Source: Chinchilla lanigera (lineage: Eukaryota; Chordata; Mammalia; Rodentia; Chinchillidae). From it: 64,000 nucleotides of DNA. Made by a program: the position numbers and the translations under genes. Numbering within the stretch: position 1 is the first letter of the stretch; each line of letters starts with the position of its first letter. Positions 51,475-61,744 of the stretch are shown here, one piece after another. The notes beneath the pieces were generated by a model, which saw nothing but the letters and a program-made list of their open reading frames with translations, ran no database searches and had not been told where the DNA came from. The stretch is taken from assembly GCF_000276665.1 (NCBI RefSeq), contig NW_004955427.1, forward strand, positions 2,796,004 to 2,860,003, given 5' to 3'.

Positions 51475-51842
51475 CCTTAAAATATTGTCTTATTAGGAGA
51501 ATAAGGGATCATATCACACGCAGTAAAATTTTCCTCTTTCTTCCTTTGTCTCTTGTCTGTCTGACACACAACACACATATATGTACACACACATGCACAC
51601 AAATTACATACGACACACACCATACTACTGCCTGGAAAAGACTTCCTTATCTCTCTAAAACCTGTTTCTCCAAACTGTAGCCCCCTCAGGAACCTTGGTT
51701 CCCTAATCTCTCTGTCTCACCTTCTAAAGCTTTTCCATTCTCTTCCGCTAGTAATTTTTCGCCCTTTCTATGTAAATCCAACAAGCTTCTCTAGCTTCTC
51801 CAGCATCTATTTTTGCTTGCTTCCTCGCATATCCACACACAT

Positions 51843-51843
51843 G

Positions 51844-51874
<31 letters not shown>

Positions 51875-51893
51875 TCACACACACACTTATGTC
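51843..51893 (+). repeat. (CA)n microsatellite
   Basis: About 15 uninterrupted CA units followed by interrupted CACAC sequence. Confidence 0.9.
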
Positions 51894-52355
51894 ACAGCTG
51901 CCTAAAAGGTGTTAAATTAAACTGCATTTGGCATAAGCAAGCTTTGGTACTCACGCATCTAAGCCCTTACATACTGAGCTGCAACCTAACTCGGTAGGTA
52001 AACAAAACAAGTACCTAACTTAGGTATTTAGCTCTGTAGTACTGTACCTGAGCATCAGCCAATCACAAGTGAGCACCCATTAAACCAGGTCAGGAAGGCA
52101 AAAGCCAGGCTTGAGCCAGTGAACCCATATCCTCCGTATCTTTAACTCACTCGCATTTTCTGCTGCGATTTTCCATTTTCTATCTGTAAATATCATCCAG
52201 CCAGAGAAGCCCCAGACTCCTACAGGACCTGTCCTGATTCTCAGGGCTGCCTAACTCACGAATCATTCTTTGCTCAAGCAAACCTCAATTAATCTGTATA
52301 AAGTTTTTCTTGTAATGAAAGACTGGCACTCTTCTCTCTTAAAAATGTGTACGAG

Positions 52356-52450
52356 AAGCCAGCCATGGTGACGCGTGCCTGTAACTCCAGCACTCAGTAG
52401 GCTAAGGCAGGAGGTGAAAAGCGGGACTCTGCCTCAGAAAACAACAACAA
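52356..52450 (+). mobile_element. B1 SINE fragment
   Basis: CCAGCCATGGTGACGCGTGC and CCAGCACTCAGTAGGCTAAG are followed directly by GACTCTGCCTCAGAAAACAA, so the middle with the duplicated 29-bp units has been deleted. Confidence 0.8.
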
Positions 52451-52559
52451 AAAGTATAAGGAACAGGCTGTAAAATACGGCCTCTCTAGCATGGATTTTT
52501 CTCCCATATTGTCACTTCAATAAAATATACTCTGCTAGACATTTTAAAAGCTAAGCTAC

Positions 52560-52668
52560 TGGAGCTGGCGATATAGCTCAGTAGCACGGTGCCTCCTGGC
52601 ACGCGCAAGGCCCTGGGTTCAATTCCCACTTCCAAAACAAATAAATAAATAAATTTTTTAAAAAAAAT
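52560..52668 (+). mobile_element. ID SINE with perfect target duplication
   Basis: GGAGCTGGCGATATAGCTCA, then GCCCTGGGTTCAATTCCCAC, with a (TAAA)n tail. The 14-bp duplication AAAAGCTAAGCTAC is at 52546-52559 and 52669-52682. Confidence 0.95.
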
Positions 52669-53361
52669 AAAAGCTAAGCTACCAATGGGTGAAGAAATCA
52701 TAGAGAAGTAAACATGAGATAGCAAGTAAATGAACAAACGCCGAGTTAAGATGCTACATCCCAGTATCCCAACTCTAAGCAAAGTTTAGTCTCAGGTTCC
52801 TAAGGCGACGCTCTGGCCTCCAAATCCAGGGGCATCGCCCTCTCCTTGGTGATATCAGATCTACCTGTTCGTTGTGGATCGCGGCTGGATTTCCACAGCG
52901 ATATGAATTCTCCCCAGCACCCAGTTCTTGTGACTAAGACCTTCCAGCAGCTTTTCTGAGTTGCTCTCTCTCTTCTCCGTCTGCCCCTCGAGCCTTGACT
53001 GCCTGAATTTCTGCTGGGGTCCATGCCTCCACTGCCTCACAGCATGACAGACTGTTTCAGCTCACACTTTCAGGCACAACTTCCCTTTCCTTATGCTTTG
53101 CTCCCACTTGTCCAAATATCTCTAAATGTCATGCTGTTCTCCACCTCCCTGATCTGTCTGCAACATGCCAGCGAGCTTTTGATTAAACTATGCAAAACAG
53201 CTTCACGACTACAGTTCCACATATACCACAACGACCCCCGTCTCAGACGGTCCCAGAGTACTCTGAGCCACACATAATTAGAGAAAGTATTTTTCACCAG
53301 AACGTTGTGGACAAGAATTTAAAACTATTAAAAAAACCTCTATGACGTCAATCGAACTCAC

Positions 53362-53606
53362 CACTGATAAGCTGAAGAGAGCCGGGATCTGGATTCAAGG
53401 AGGAATTCCCTACCAGAAGGTTCTGGTGCAGCATCTCAGCAATGTGCTCTCTGAAATTACCAATTGTGTACACAGCAGTGGGCTTGTCGTCCAGCTCCAC
53501 CAGGCCGTGGTTTTCTACCTTGTTGGAATGAAGGCTAATTAGGTCCCACGTAGTATTGCTGATGGCCTCTCCACTGAAGGTGACTTCATAGTGAACATCT
53601 ATGCCG
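53362..53606 (-). CDS. IMPG2: IMPG2 coding exon, SEA1 second part
   Basis: A 245-nt exon with acceptor TTCACCCACAG and donor GTGAGTTC. It encodes the second half of the first SEA domain, including [33 protein letters not shown] and [16 protein letters not shown] and NSS are N-glycosylation sequons. Where cleaving SEA domains carry a GS[IV]VV-type motif, this one reads SGIDVHY, so self-cleavage is not expected here. It is separated from the microexon by an intron of about 8.1 kb. Confidence 0.97.
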
Positions 53607-53925
53607 CTGTGGGTGAAGAAAGAACACATGAGACCCAGCTGAGGGGGCACAGCCAGAGAAGTTCTAGTCCATAAAAAGGAACAAGCAGACCTAGAGAGAC
53701 ATTCAAAAGGCACAGGTTCCACCACATTCTCTACGAACTCTGGGGAGTTCTTGCCATCCCTGCGTGCAAAGAATGAGCGTCAAAGCTCTCAGCACAGGAT
53801 GAGGATCTACGGAAGCCACGGAGTTAACTCTGCAGAAGTACTGAGCCTCTGGTCCCCCCATTCCCGCACTTCCTTTCCCCTTTCAAAGCAGTTCCTTTCT
53901 GTTCACCATCACCCTTCTTCCTTGT

Positions 53926-54058
53926 ATCCCTGGTATTTTTGGGGTTTTTTTGGTTTTTTGTTGTTGTTGTTTGTTTGTTTGTTTGCGATACTGGGGATCG
54001 AACTCAGGACTTAGTGCTTGCCAGGCAGGTGCTTGTGCCACTGAGCTAAATCCCCACC
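53926..54058 (-). mobile_element. ID SINE, antisense, with target duplication
   Basis: A (TTTG)n tail, GATACTGGGGATCGAACTCA and CACTGAGCTAAATCCCCAC. A perfect 13-bp duplication CCTTCTTCCTTGT lies at 53913-53925 and 54059-54071. Confidence 0.95.
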
Positions 54059-54179
54059 CCTTCTTCCTTGTTTCCCGATTGGCGTTTCTCCTTGTAAAAG
54101 GAAGCCTTTCTAACCCCCTCAACAATGAGAAACCTTCTCTTATTTCTTTATTGTTGTTCGAAAAAATATGTAATAAGCC

Positions 54180-54437
54180 ACAGGTCATGGTGGAAATCAG
54201 ACACATAAGCTTAGATGTATCACATGGTTTCTCCCATATGAGAAACTCAGTGTATAAATAAAGTGCAAAGTAAAGTGCAGATAACAGGGGAAAAGAGAAA
54301 GAAAAAAGTCACCACAATCAGCATGAACAGTGTATCTAAAAGTGCACCTTGCTTTAGTATAACTGTCTTATGTGTTTTATGTATCTTTGGGCCTGCTAGT
54401 CTGGTTGTTAATCTGCCTATACAATAATTAATTTTAT
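54180..54437 (+). mobile_element. LINE-1 3' end fragment
   Basis: GGTGGAAATCAGACACATAA, then CTTAGATGTATCACATGGTT and CCATATGAGAAACTCAGTGT match the 3' portions of the other L1 copies here. A B1 interrupts it; the L1-derived part may go on to about 54720. Confidence 0.7.
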
Positions 54438-54610
54438 TCTTTTTTGTTTGTTTCGTTTTCACTTTTTGGTTTTTTGAGACATGTTCTTGCCATGTAGTTC
54501 AGGCCGGACTTGAACTCAGTATGTAGCAAAGGCTGGCCTCGAACTCTTGATGATCCTCCTGCCTCAGCCCCCCGATTGCCGGGATTGTAGGCATGCACCC
54601 CCATGCCAAG
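54438..54610 (-). mobile_element. B1 SINE, antisense, with target duplication
   Basis: T-rich tail, TTTTTGAGACATGTTCTTGC, CAAAGGCTGGCCTCGAACTC and GATTGCCGGGATTGTAGGCA. The flanks CAATAATTAATTTTAT (54422-54437) and CAATAATTAACTTTAT (54611-54626) form a 16-bp duplication with one mismatch. Confidence 0.92.
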
Positions 54611-54827
54611 CAATAATTAACTTTATAATGACTCATAAGATAAATAAGTGAATCTGAGACCGGCAACTAATTAATTAATTAACGGGGCAGAGGGGAAGGG
54701 CAAAAAAATTGAGAAGTGTTACATACGTTCCAGTTCCCCTCGATGAATAGAATCATGCACTAATAAGAATTAAACATGTGCTAATAAGAATTTTAAAAGT
54801 AGTCACTTTGAGAAATAACATCAGTAT

Positions 54828-54996
54828 ACAAAATTTTATTTTATTTTATTTTGGTCATTTTGAGACGGTCTCACTATGCAGTTCAGCCGGCCTTGAGCTC
54901 ACTTTGTAGCCCAAGCTGACCTCAAACTAGCAATGATGCTCCTGCCTCAGCCTCCCGAGTGCTGGGATTACAGGTGTGCACCACCAAGCCCGACAG
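54828..54996 (-). mobile_element. B1 SINE, antisense
   Basis: (TTTTA)n tail, TTTTGAGACGGTCTCACTAT, GGCCTTGAGCTCACTTTGTA, CTCCCGAGTGCTGGGATTAC and GTGTGCACCACCAAG. Confidence 0.92.
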
Positions 54997-55159
54997 GTTA
55001 CAAGATTTTAAAGCAGATAGGAATTCCTCTTAAACCAGTGACAGCGAACCTTTTAGAGCTTCAATGATAAACAGCGGCTTGCTGTAGCACCCACGCCACA
55101 GATTCGCAGCACCGTCCTGACTCTCAGCCAGATTTCTCCAACAACGAAAAGCGATAAGG

Positions 55160-55330
55160 GCCTACAACATGAGAGGCACTTTGCATGGCTTTATCGCCTT
55201 TAATTTTCTAATAACCTGGGTGAGAAGTTTTTATCATCTTCAGAATATTGCTGAGGAAAGCGGGCTTTGAGGATGTTAAGACTTTTTTAAATTGCATAAT
55301 AAAGATGTGGCAGAGTCACCATTTAAACTC
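55160..55330 (-). mobile_element. MIR-like SINE fragment
   Basis: A weak match to the complement of MIR: GAGGCACTTTGCATGGCTTT, CATCTTCAGAATATTGCTGA, GGAAAGCGGGC and GGCAGAGTCACCATTTAAAC. Confidence 0.5.
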
Positions 55331-55844
55331 TGATGTATCAGTGGGGCTTCGCTCCCCCTGACGACTATCATAAAGAAGTCACTACGGGGGAATCAGTCGC
55401 TGCACAGGCTGCCGGCCTGTCTCTGCACGCAGCCGTCACAGGCGCAGCCCGGAAGCCGTGCCAACACCCTCCGGAGAAAGGGGAGCACGACCTTCCCGAG
55501 ATAAACCACCCAAGACAGATGTGCCACAGAAGCAATCTGCGCTTCAGACACTCCCTAGCAGCAACCGATTCCGAAACCCAAGCAGAGACAGAAATTAGGT
55601 GCGTCTTCCTCCGAACTTACTTAGAGGTTCTTATGTATCCTTGACCACAGCCTTCACTGCTCTGTTAAAAAACAGTAATAATATAGCAAGGCCGCCTCAC
55701 TTCCCTGGAGTTTCCGTCCCCAAGGTTCAGCCTGACACCTGGCTCTGACAGGTCCCCAGTGCCCGCTGGAAGGACGGAAACCGACACCGGTCTGAATGTA
55801 GAAAGAAAACTACAGACAGAGCTAAGGAAAAGGCACCCCAGCGC

Positions 55845-56022
55845 GGTGCCACACTCCCACGATCCCGGCTCCCCAGGAGGCTAAGGCCAGAGGACTGCAA
55901 GTTGGAGGCCAGCCTGGGAAACCCGGCAAGACCCTGCCTCAAAGCAAAAAATTAAAAGGGCTGAGTGATAAGCTGGCGCTCCGTGGGGTCGAGACCCAGT
56001 CACCCCCCACACACACACACAC
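55845..56022 (+). mobile_element. B1+ID composite SINE
   Basis: A B1 half (GCGCGGTGCCACACTCCCAC, GGAGGCCAGCCTGGGAAACC, AAGACCCTGCCTCAAAGC) is followed by an ID-like half (GGGCTGAGTGATAAGCTGGC, GGGGTCGAGACCC) and a short (CA)n. The order is that of B1-dID. Confidence 0.75.
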
Positions 56023-57059
56023 ATAAAATGGTATCAACAAAATGTTGACAGCACGTGATTTAGGAAGAAAAGAGTTGTCAGTAACTGATGCTACTGTTTA
56101 GGGGAAAGCTTCTGGTCAGTGTGCTGGGGCTCGCTTCTATGATAGTCTCTAGGCTGGAAACCGATAGAAGCTGTCATGGCTCGATGATACTGGCCATCAA
56201 AGTCATCCAGCTTCCTCCTCCGGCTTTCAAACTTGGAAAGTCTTCATTATAACTCCGTACAGATTTTCCTTTGGGAAGACAATGCATGAGCCAGCGAGTG
56301 TGTGAACGGGCAGCTGGTAGATGTGTTTCTTATTCTAAACAGATCAGTGAGAATCGTAGAGAGTCCACTGTCTTTTGTGGTCAGAGGAACCTGAATTGGT
56401 CTGAAGAGACCTTTCCCTCCTGGGAGCATGGGACTGGTTTGGACCAATTCTGGCCTGGTACAGGTGACACTCAGGAGTACAGGAAATGCCACGAAAGTGA
56501 CCCCACTTACCGTGTAAACAGCCAGATATCTCTACTGTTCTTGTCTCCATTAGCATAGAAAGGCTTTTATCTCCCTTATTTATATTTTATCAGCGAGTGG
56601 GAATGAGGCATCACTCCAATACTGCCCGCCTCGCATATGATAAGCTAGCTGCCTCCTTTGATGGGGTCATTTAAGACTCTTCACAGTGGTAGCTGGGAAC
56701 TCTGATATCTAGGTAATAAAAACAATTGCTATCATCTAGAAGCTCCCTCAATCCCTTAAGCAACTAAAGCCTTTAAATTTCACACATCAAAACATGCTAA
56801 TCCATGGATAATTTCCCATCTTTCTTTATAAGGAAAGAAATTCAATAAAATGCTAAAATAACAGTGCTGGGTTCTAAGGTAGAATAAAACGGTAAGGGAG
56901 ACACCTGCTGGTCAGAACTCAGCATCACAGTCTCCATGGCCGCGCAGGAGCCCTCCCTCAGGAGTCTCCCGGATGTACCCTGGCTGCACGTACTGCCCTG
57001 TCGGGGTCTTTGCACATCACCTCCTTCTCTTTACAGTGTCTGCTATTGTGTCCCACCCT

Positions 57060-57066
57060 ACACACA

Positions 57067-57113
<47 letters not shown>
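57060..57113 (+). repeat. (CA)n microsatellite
   Basis: About 25 CA units with a CTCA interruption near the left end. Intronic. Confidence 0.97.
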
Positions 57114-57115
<2 letters not shown>

Positions 57116-57492
57116 CTTCTTCCAACTAGCTGTTTCTTTCATTAAGATGTCACCTCCTGAGGGAAGCTCTTCCAAACACTGAAGTTATGGTTCATGGTTA
57201 TAGTTTCTCTCCCTCCTTCCAACTGTATAGGCGCAATTATTATTATTAAACTCTGTATCTCAAGAATCTACAACAATGTCTAGCTCATAATAATTCAACA
57301 AATAGTATTGAAAATAATGGGGTAGATAGTCAATTTTGTTCACTAATGCAGGCAGGTAAAGTAACTGAATTTGTTCTACTTAAATGACAATGTATAACAC
57401 TCCTAAGTGGAAGCATTTTCAGTCTATAAATATAAAAAGAGCAGTTTTCCACCCTATACAGCATTTATACCACCCTCATACATTTGTGTCTT

Positions 57493-57597
57493 TTTTTGTT
57501 TGTTTGTTTGTTTGTTTTTTGCCGGTACCGGGAATCGAACTCACGACCTTGTGCTTGCCAGGCAGGTGTTGTGCCGCTGAGCTAAATCCCCAGCCCC
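57493..57597 (-). mobile_element. ID SINE, antisense, apparently young
   Basis: (TTTG)n tail, CGGTACCGGGAATCGAACTC and GCTGAGCTAAATCCCCAGCC. A perfect 14-bp duplication TACATTTGTGTCTT is at 57479-57492 and 57598-57611. Body and flanks show little decay. Confidence 0.96.
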
Positions 57598-57792
57598 TAC
57601 ATTTGTGTCTTGTTAGCTGTCACTTTAGAGACGTTGTGTTAGGCACAAAGCCCAGCTCTGTGAGGTGCATATTCTCTCTTCAAGTTCAGTGGAACTGACT
57701 GTACCTCCATATCAGAAAGCTGGGCTCAACCTATGCTACTCACTTGTATTGTTAACAATACTCTAAAAGATGATGCAGTGATTTAAGAACAG

Positions 57793-57995
57793 AAGGAAGG
57801 AGGGGAGGGGAGGGGAGGGGAAAGGAAAGGAGAGCAGAGGAGAGAAGAGAAGAGAGGAGAGGAGAGAAGAGAGGAGAGGAGAAGAGAGGAGAGGAGGGGA
57901 AGGGAGGGAAGAGCGGAGGAGAGGAAAGGGGAGGGGAGGGGAGAGGAGAGGGAAGGGGAGGGGAGAGGAGAGGAGAGGAGAGGAAAGGACGGGAG
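57793..57995 (+). repeat. 200-bp pure purine tract (GGGGA/GGAGA)n
   Basis: All-purine over about 200 bases apart from two C interruptions, built from GAGGGG, GGAGA and GAGAA units. The complementary strand is all pyrimidine. Reading frames across it are low-complexity artefacts. Confidence 0.95.
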
Positions 57996-59382
57996 TGGAG
58001 GCTGTGCCAAATAAACCTTGAATCGTGTCCTGGGCTCTGCAGAAAATCAGACGAGGAAAGTCAAGCATTTGCTGGAAGATTACCATATGCTTTGCATAAC
58101 TTAAAAAATTACAGGGGGAAGATCAAAAGGAATGTTCCTAGATCAAGAAACCTATGTAAATCCTTCGTCCCAGGCTAGATTACGGGCCTTTCTCTCCTGG
58201 CAGTTTGCTCCCTAGCATTTCCATTGGGCATCCAAATACACTTCTGTTATAATCTTCCCTGTCTAAGATAAATTTATTAAAGAAGACAAAATGACTCAGA
58301 GAGGTGCCGCAATTTATTGCTGTGTTTTTTTCCTAGAAAGAGAACTCAAAACAAAAATGTCTGAGGTGCTGAGAAACCATGTATCCTTAGGGCCAGGAAC
58401 TTCCCCGGGACCCGGAACAGGCTCGGCTCTGGCACAGTAAAGGAACGCGGAGATGTCTCTGGGCGGACAAACTGAGAGAAAACCAGGAGGCCAAAGAAAT
58501 CCATAAGAAGTAGAACACACAGCCGCAGGTACTATGTGACTGCAGACGTCCCTGCCGGCGGCCTCCGTCAGGAACCCCAAGTTAACCAACAAAAGCTCAG
58601 CTACGTCGTGCCGTCCTCTGACCCGGACTGAGCGAGCTGAACGTAGGACAGTTTCTGTATTCGACAGCTACTTCCAGAGACATCGGGCGTGTGGAAGTGA
58701 ACCTCCCCCTTTCTTATTCCCTCACCTTCAGTGTCCTGACTGGCTTTGAATCAGCAGGTCTTTCAAAGGAAAAACTGTGGTACTGAGGTAGGATGGAAGG
58801 TACAAACAAGAAAAATCGTAACTGCAAAAATAAAAACCAGGCTTCCGGGCACAAGCCCAGTTTAAAAACACATTTTTTTCCTTGTCCCTAGATACAACAG
58901 GCCTGGCCATTCCCTTTCACCTGTGAATGGGCTCCTCCCCACAGGAAGAGCTGCGACCCTTCACCGTAAATGGAATCCCCTCTCTCCATAGATTCACAAG
59001 CTGCGCAGGTTCCGCGTGCACACCTCCCATAAATATACCTAGCCCAGGCTGCGAGCACCCCCGCCTGCCTCTCTCTCTCCTCTCAGACCTGCACTCTATT
59101 TCTCTGAGTGTGTACTTTTAAATTTCTGCCACACAAATCTCTTTTTGCCTCTTACTGACATGTCCTGAAAATTCTTTATCCACAGTAAGAGTCAGCAAAC
59201 CTGCAACCTGTAAACCATTCTGTGAGGACAGCAGGTTTGGACTCTTCATCACCACTGTGGGACCCTCCGAGGGCCGTGTGTAGTGACAGTATAACATCTC
59301 CTCAAGCTCAGCCCAGATAGAGACACATAGGGAAACTCAGACACTCCTTCCTCCAGAACACTTCTTACAAAGCCTGAAACTG

Positions 59383-59459
59383 GGGGCCCTGGATACAGCT
59401 CCGCGGCGCCCGCCTGGCAAGCACAAGGTCCTGGGTTCGATTCCATACCCACAAAAAAG
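59383..59459 (+). mobile_element. ID SINE
   Basis: GGGGCCCTGGATACAGCTCC, then GTCCTGGGTTCGATTCCATA and a short A tail. Flanks AAGCCTGAAACTG (59370-59382) and AAGCCTGAAGCTG (59460-59472) differ at one base. Confidence 0.93.
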
Positions 59460-61218
59460 AAGCCTGAAGCTGAAGTTAGAAATATGTTACTGTATAAGGA
59501 AGTTATGACGTATGTATGTATATTGTTGGCTTACTGCACATGGGTCCTGCTTACTTACAACAATGACTGCAGCCTGAAATAGTCACAAAATGAACAGGAA
59601 ATTTCCTAAGCATTTAGCGGCGGGGGGACTTTCATTCTTTAAACATTTCGGTGCCACACACTCGTTCATACATAACCTGGCACATAGGCACCCCAAAAAG
59701 TTACAGATAAACTCCATAGAGGAATGAGGCGTAACGCTGGAACTTCTAAAAAACTATACACAATTTAATAATTGCATCACAAAATCGAATGACTGTATGG
59801 GATTGTCTGCGTCTCTACACAGCAGTGCTGGCCCTGAGTGATGGGGCACCATTTTTTATCACAGGGTTAACGTCAAGGTTCGGGGTTGTTTTAGCATTTT
59901 AACCACCCCAAGAAGGCAGCAAGTAAGCAACGAAAGCACATTGCCATGTTCCATTAAAACTTTATTCATGCTTATGAAATTATTCTTGAGCACTAAACCT
60001 ATATACCTGTAAGACATACACACGGAGTAGTTACGTAAGCTCCAAGTACAGAAAACCAAAATCTGGTTACCTTGCCAAAGTAGCTGATATCACCTGGCTA
60101 TGTAACTTACAACATCAGTTTGCCTTGTTGAAGCAAAATTTCCTTGTTCTCAGAAGAAAATGAATATTAATTCTCATTTCTACTATCCCAGAGAGATACT
60201 GAAATGATAAAATGAGAAAAAGAACTAGAACTGTGACAGCTCTGAAAGTAATTTTTATTAGATTATGTGTTCCTGAGGACAGCAATCAAGAGTCATTCAT
60301 TTTCTGTAGGTATAGTCTTTGCTCAGTTACAGGCACGTCATAAATACTTGTTAAAATAATATAAAGAAAAAGAGGAAGTCAGAAAGCCCTTTCCATATGA
60401 TATTACTGTCGTCCCTCACTATTTGTGGTATTTATCCTCCAGCTCCAAATGCTGTGGATGTTCAGATCCCTTGCATAAAATGGTGCAGTATTTGCATGTA
60501 ACATATACACATTCTACCATGTACTTTAAATCATCTGTAGATTATTTCTAGTATCTAATTCCATACAAGTACTATGTAATAGCTAGGGAATAGTAACAAG
60601 AAAAAAATCTGCATATGATCAGTGCAGGCAGAGGTTTGTTCTTGTATTTTTGGCTTTTTCAAATATCTTCCATCAGTAGCTGGTTAAATCCATGGAAGTG
60701 GAATCTGCCAACTGTACAATACGGAATAACACTGTGTCTCTAAACATGGCCATATTTAGCCTATGATTTTACTCTGCTGTACTTCATAGTCTCCCAAGAG
60801 AAAATACATTTTGAACCCAAAGACAAAAATGGCAAGAAATCTTCAAAAGGGAATATTTATTAAGTTCTTATACTGTTTCTTCTATAAAATTCTAGAAACT
60901 CTTTTTACACAAGAACTATTACAGATCAGCTTTCTCCCTTTCATTTACCAGAGTACACTTCGTTATCTTACTGAATGACACAGCATACTTGAAAGCACCT
61001 CCATTCACACAATTTATTATTCCTAGTTTAAATTAAGCATAACTCAGTATTTAAAGTACTTGTCAGTCAGCAGTCTATACAAGAGTCTACCTGGATGATG
61101 ATAAACAAATACTGACTGAAAAAAAAAGAAGCCTATAAACTATAGTTTGTGAATGCCCCTCAGGCTGCTATTCATGAGTCAATGCATTTTAAGTGGTTGA
61201 AAAGAATCAAAACAGCAA

Positions 61219-61374
61219 TTTTTTTTTTTTTTTTTGTGAGACAGGGTGTCACTGTGCAGTTCAGGCTGGCCTTGAACTCACTATGTAGCCCAGGTTGGTC
61301 TCAAACTCACAGCGATCCTCCTGCTTCAGCCTCCTGAGTGCCGGGATTACAGGCGTATGCCGCCACGCCCGGCA
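61219..61374 (-). mobile_element. B1 SINE, antisense
   Basis: T17 tail, GTGAGACAGGGTGTCACTGT, two 29-bp units (GGCCTTGAACTCACTATGTA), GTGCCGGGATTACAGGCGTA and GCCGCCACGCCCGGC. It lies about 350 bases downstream of the microexon donor. Confidence 0.95.
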
Positions 61375-61723
61375 TTCAAAACAGTAATTTTGTGACATGT
61401 GAAAATACATGAAATCCAGATTTCAGTGTACATGAATAAAGTTTTAATGGACCATAGCAATGTGCTTTCACTTACAATGTACTGCCTATGTCTATTTTCA
61501 CCTAATAAAGCCGAGCAGTTGTAGAGATCACACAGCCTCAAAACTGAACACGTTTACCACTGGTCATTAACAGAAAACATCTGCCAACCGCCTGCTCTGT
61601 AAGGAGATGGACAGCGACATGGGCAATGACTAAAAGACTGCATCAGGCTCGCACACACCTCAGGCTTCTACGGTTTCCACACTACCCCGACTGAAAGTGA
61701 GGGGCCGCCAAAAAGTACTTTAC

Positions 61724-61744
61724 CTGCCGTTTCCCCGAGGGGGC
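61724..61744 (-). CDS. IMPG2: IMPG2 21-nt microexon in SEA1
   Basis: A 21-nt exon flanked by a good acceptor (TTTTAACTTTCAG) and donor (GTAAAGTAC). It takes the AG from the upstream exon, encodes RPPRGNG, and leaves AG to be completed by C from the downstream exon, giving LEF-RPPRGNG-SGIDVHY. Both phases fit exactly and the product aligns with the short loop between two SEA1 strands in other mammals. A segment this short would be missed by ordinary gene finders. The fit of both splice sites and both phases makes chance unlikely. Confidence 0.85.

Larger units (their letters stand above)
49088..53361. other. IMPG2 intron
   Basis: A 4.3-kb intron. It holds two short retroposed segments with a shared 3' end, a B1, an ID at 51369, (CA)n, a B1 fragment and an ID at 52560. 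The rest is unassigned. Confidence 0.85.
53607..61723. other. IMPG2 long intron inside SEA1
   Basis: An 8.1-kb intron between the microexon and the main SEA1 exon. It contains ID, B1, L1, MIR and B1+ID insertions, a (CA)n tract and a 200-bp purine tract. Unassigned parts include 55335-55845, 56030-57055, 58020-59380 and 59475-61215. Open frames there show no family resemblance and I find no other exon. Confidence 0.85.

Noticed and set aside
55333..55644. 103-codon open frame in an IMPG2 intron
   Set aside because: No resemblance to IMPG2 or other families, partly over a MIR-like repeat, with no splice-phase link to the neighbouring exons.
57763..58086. Pro/Ser/Leu-rich open frames of 75-107 codons on the minus strand
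   Set aside because: They are low-complexity translations of the pyrimidine strand of the purine tract.
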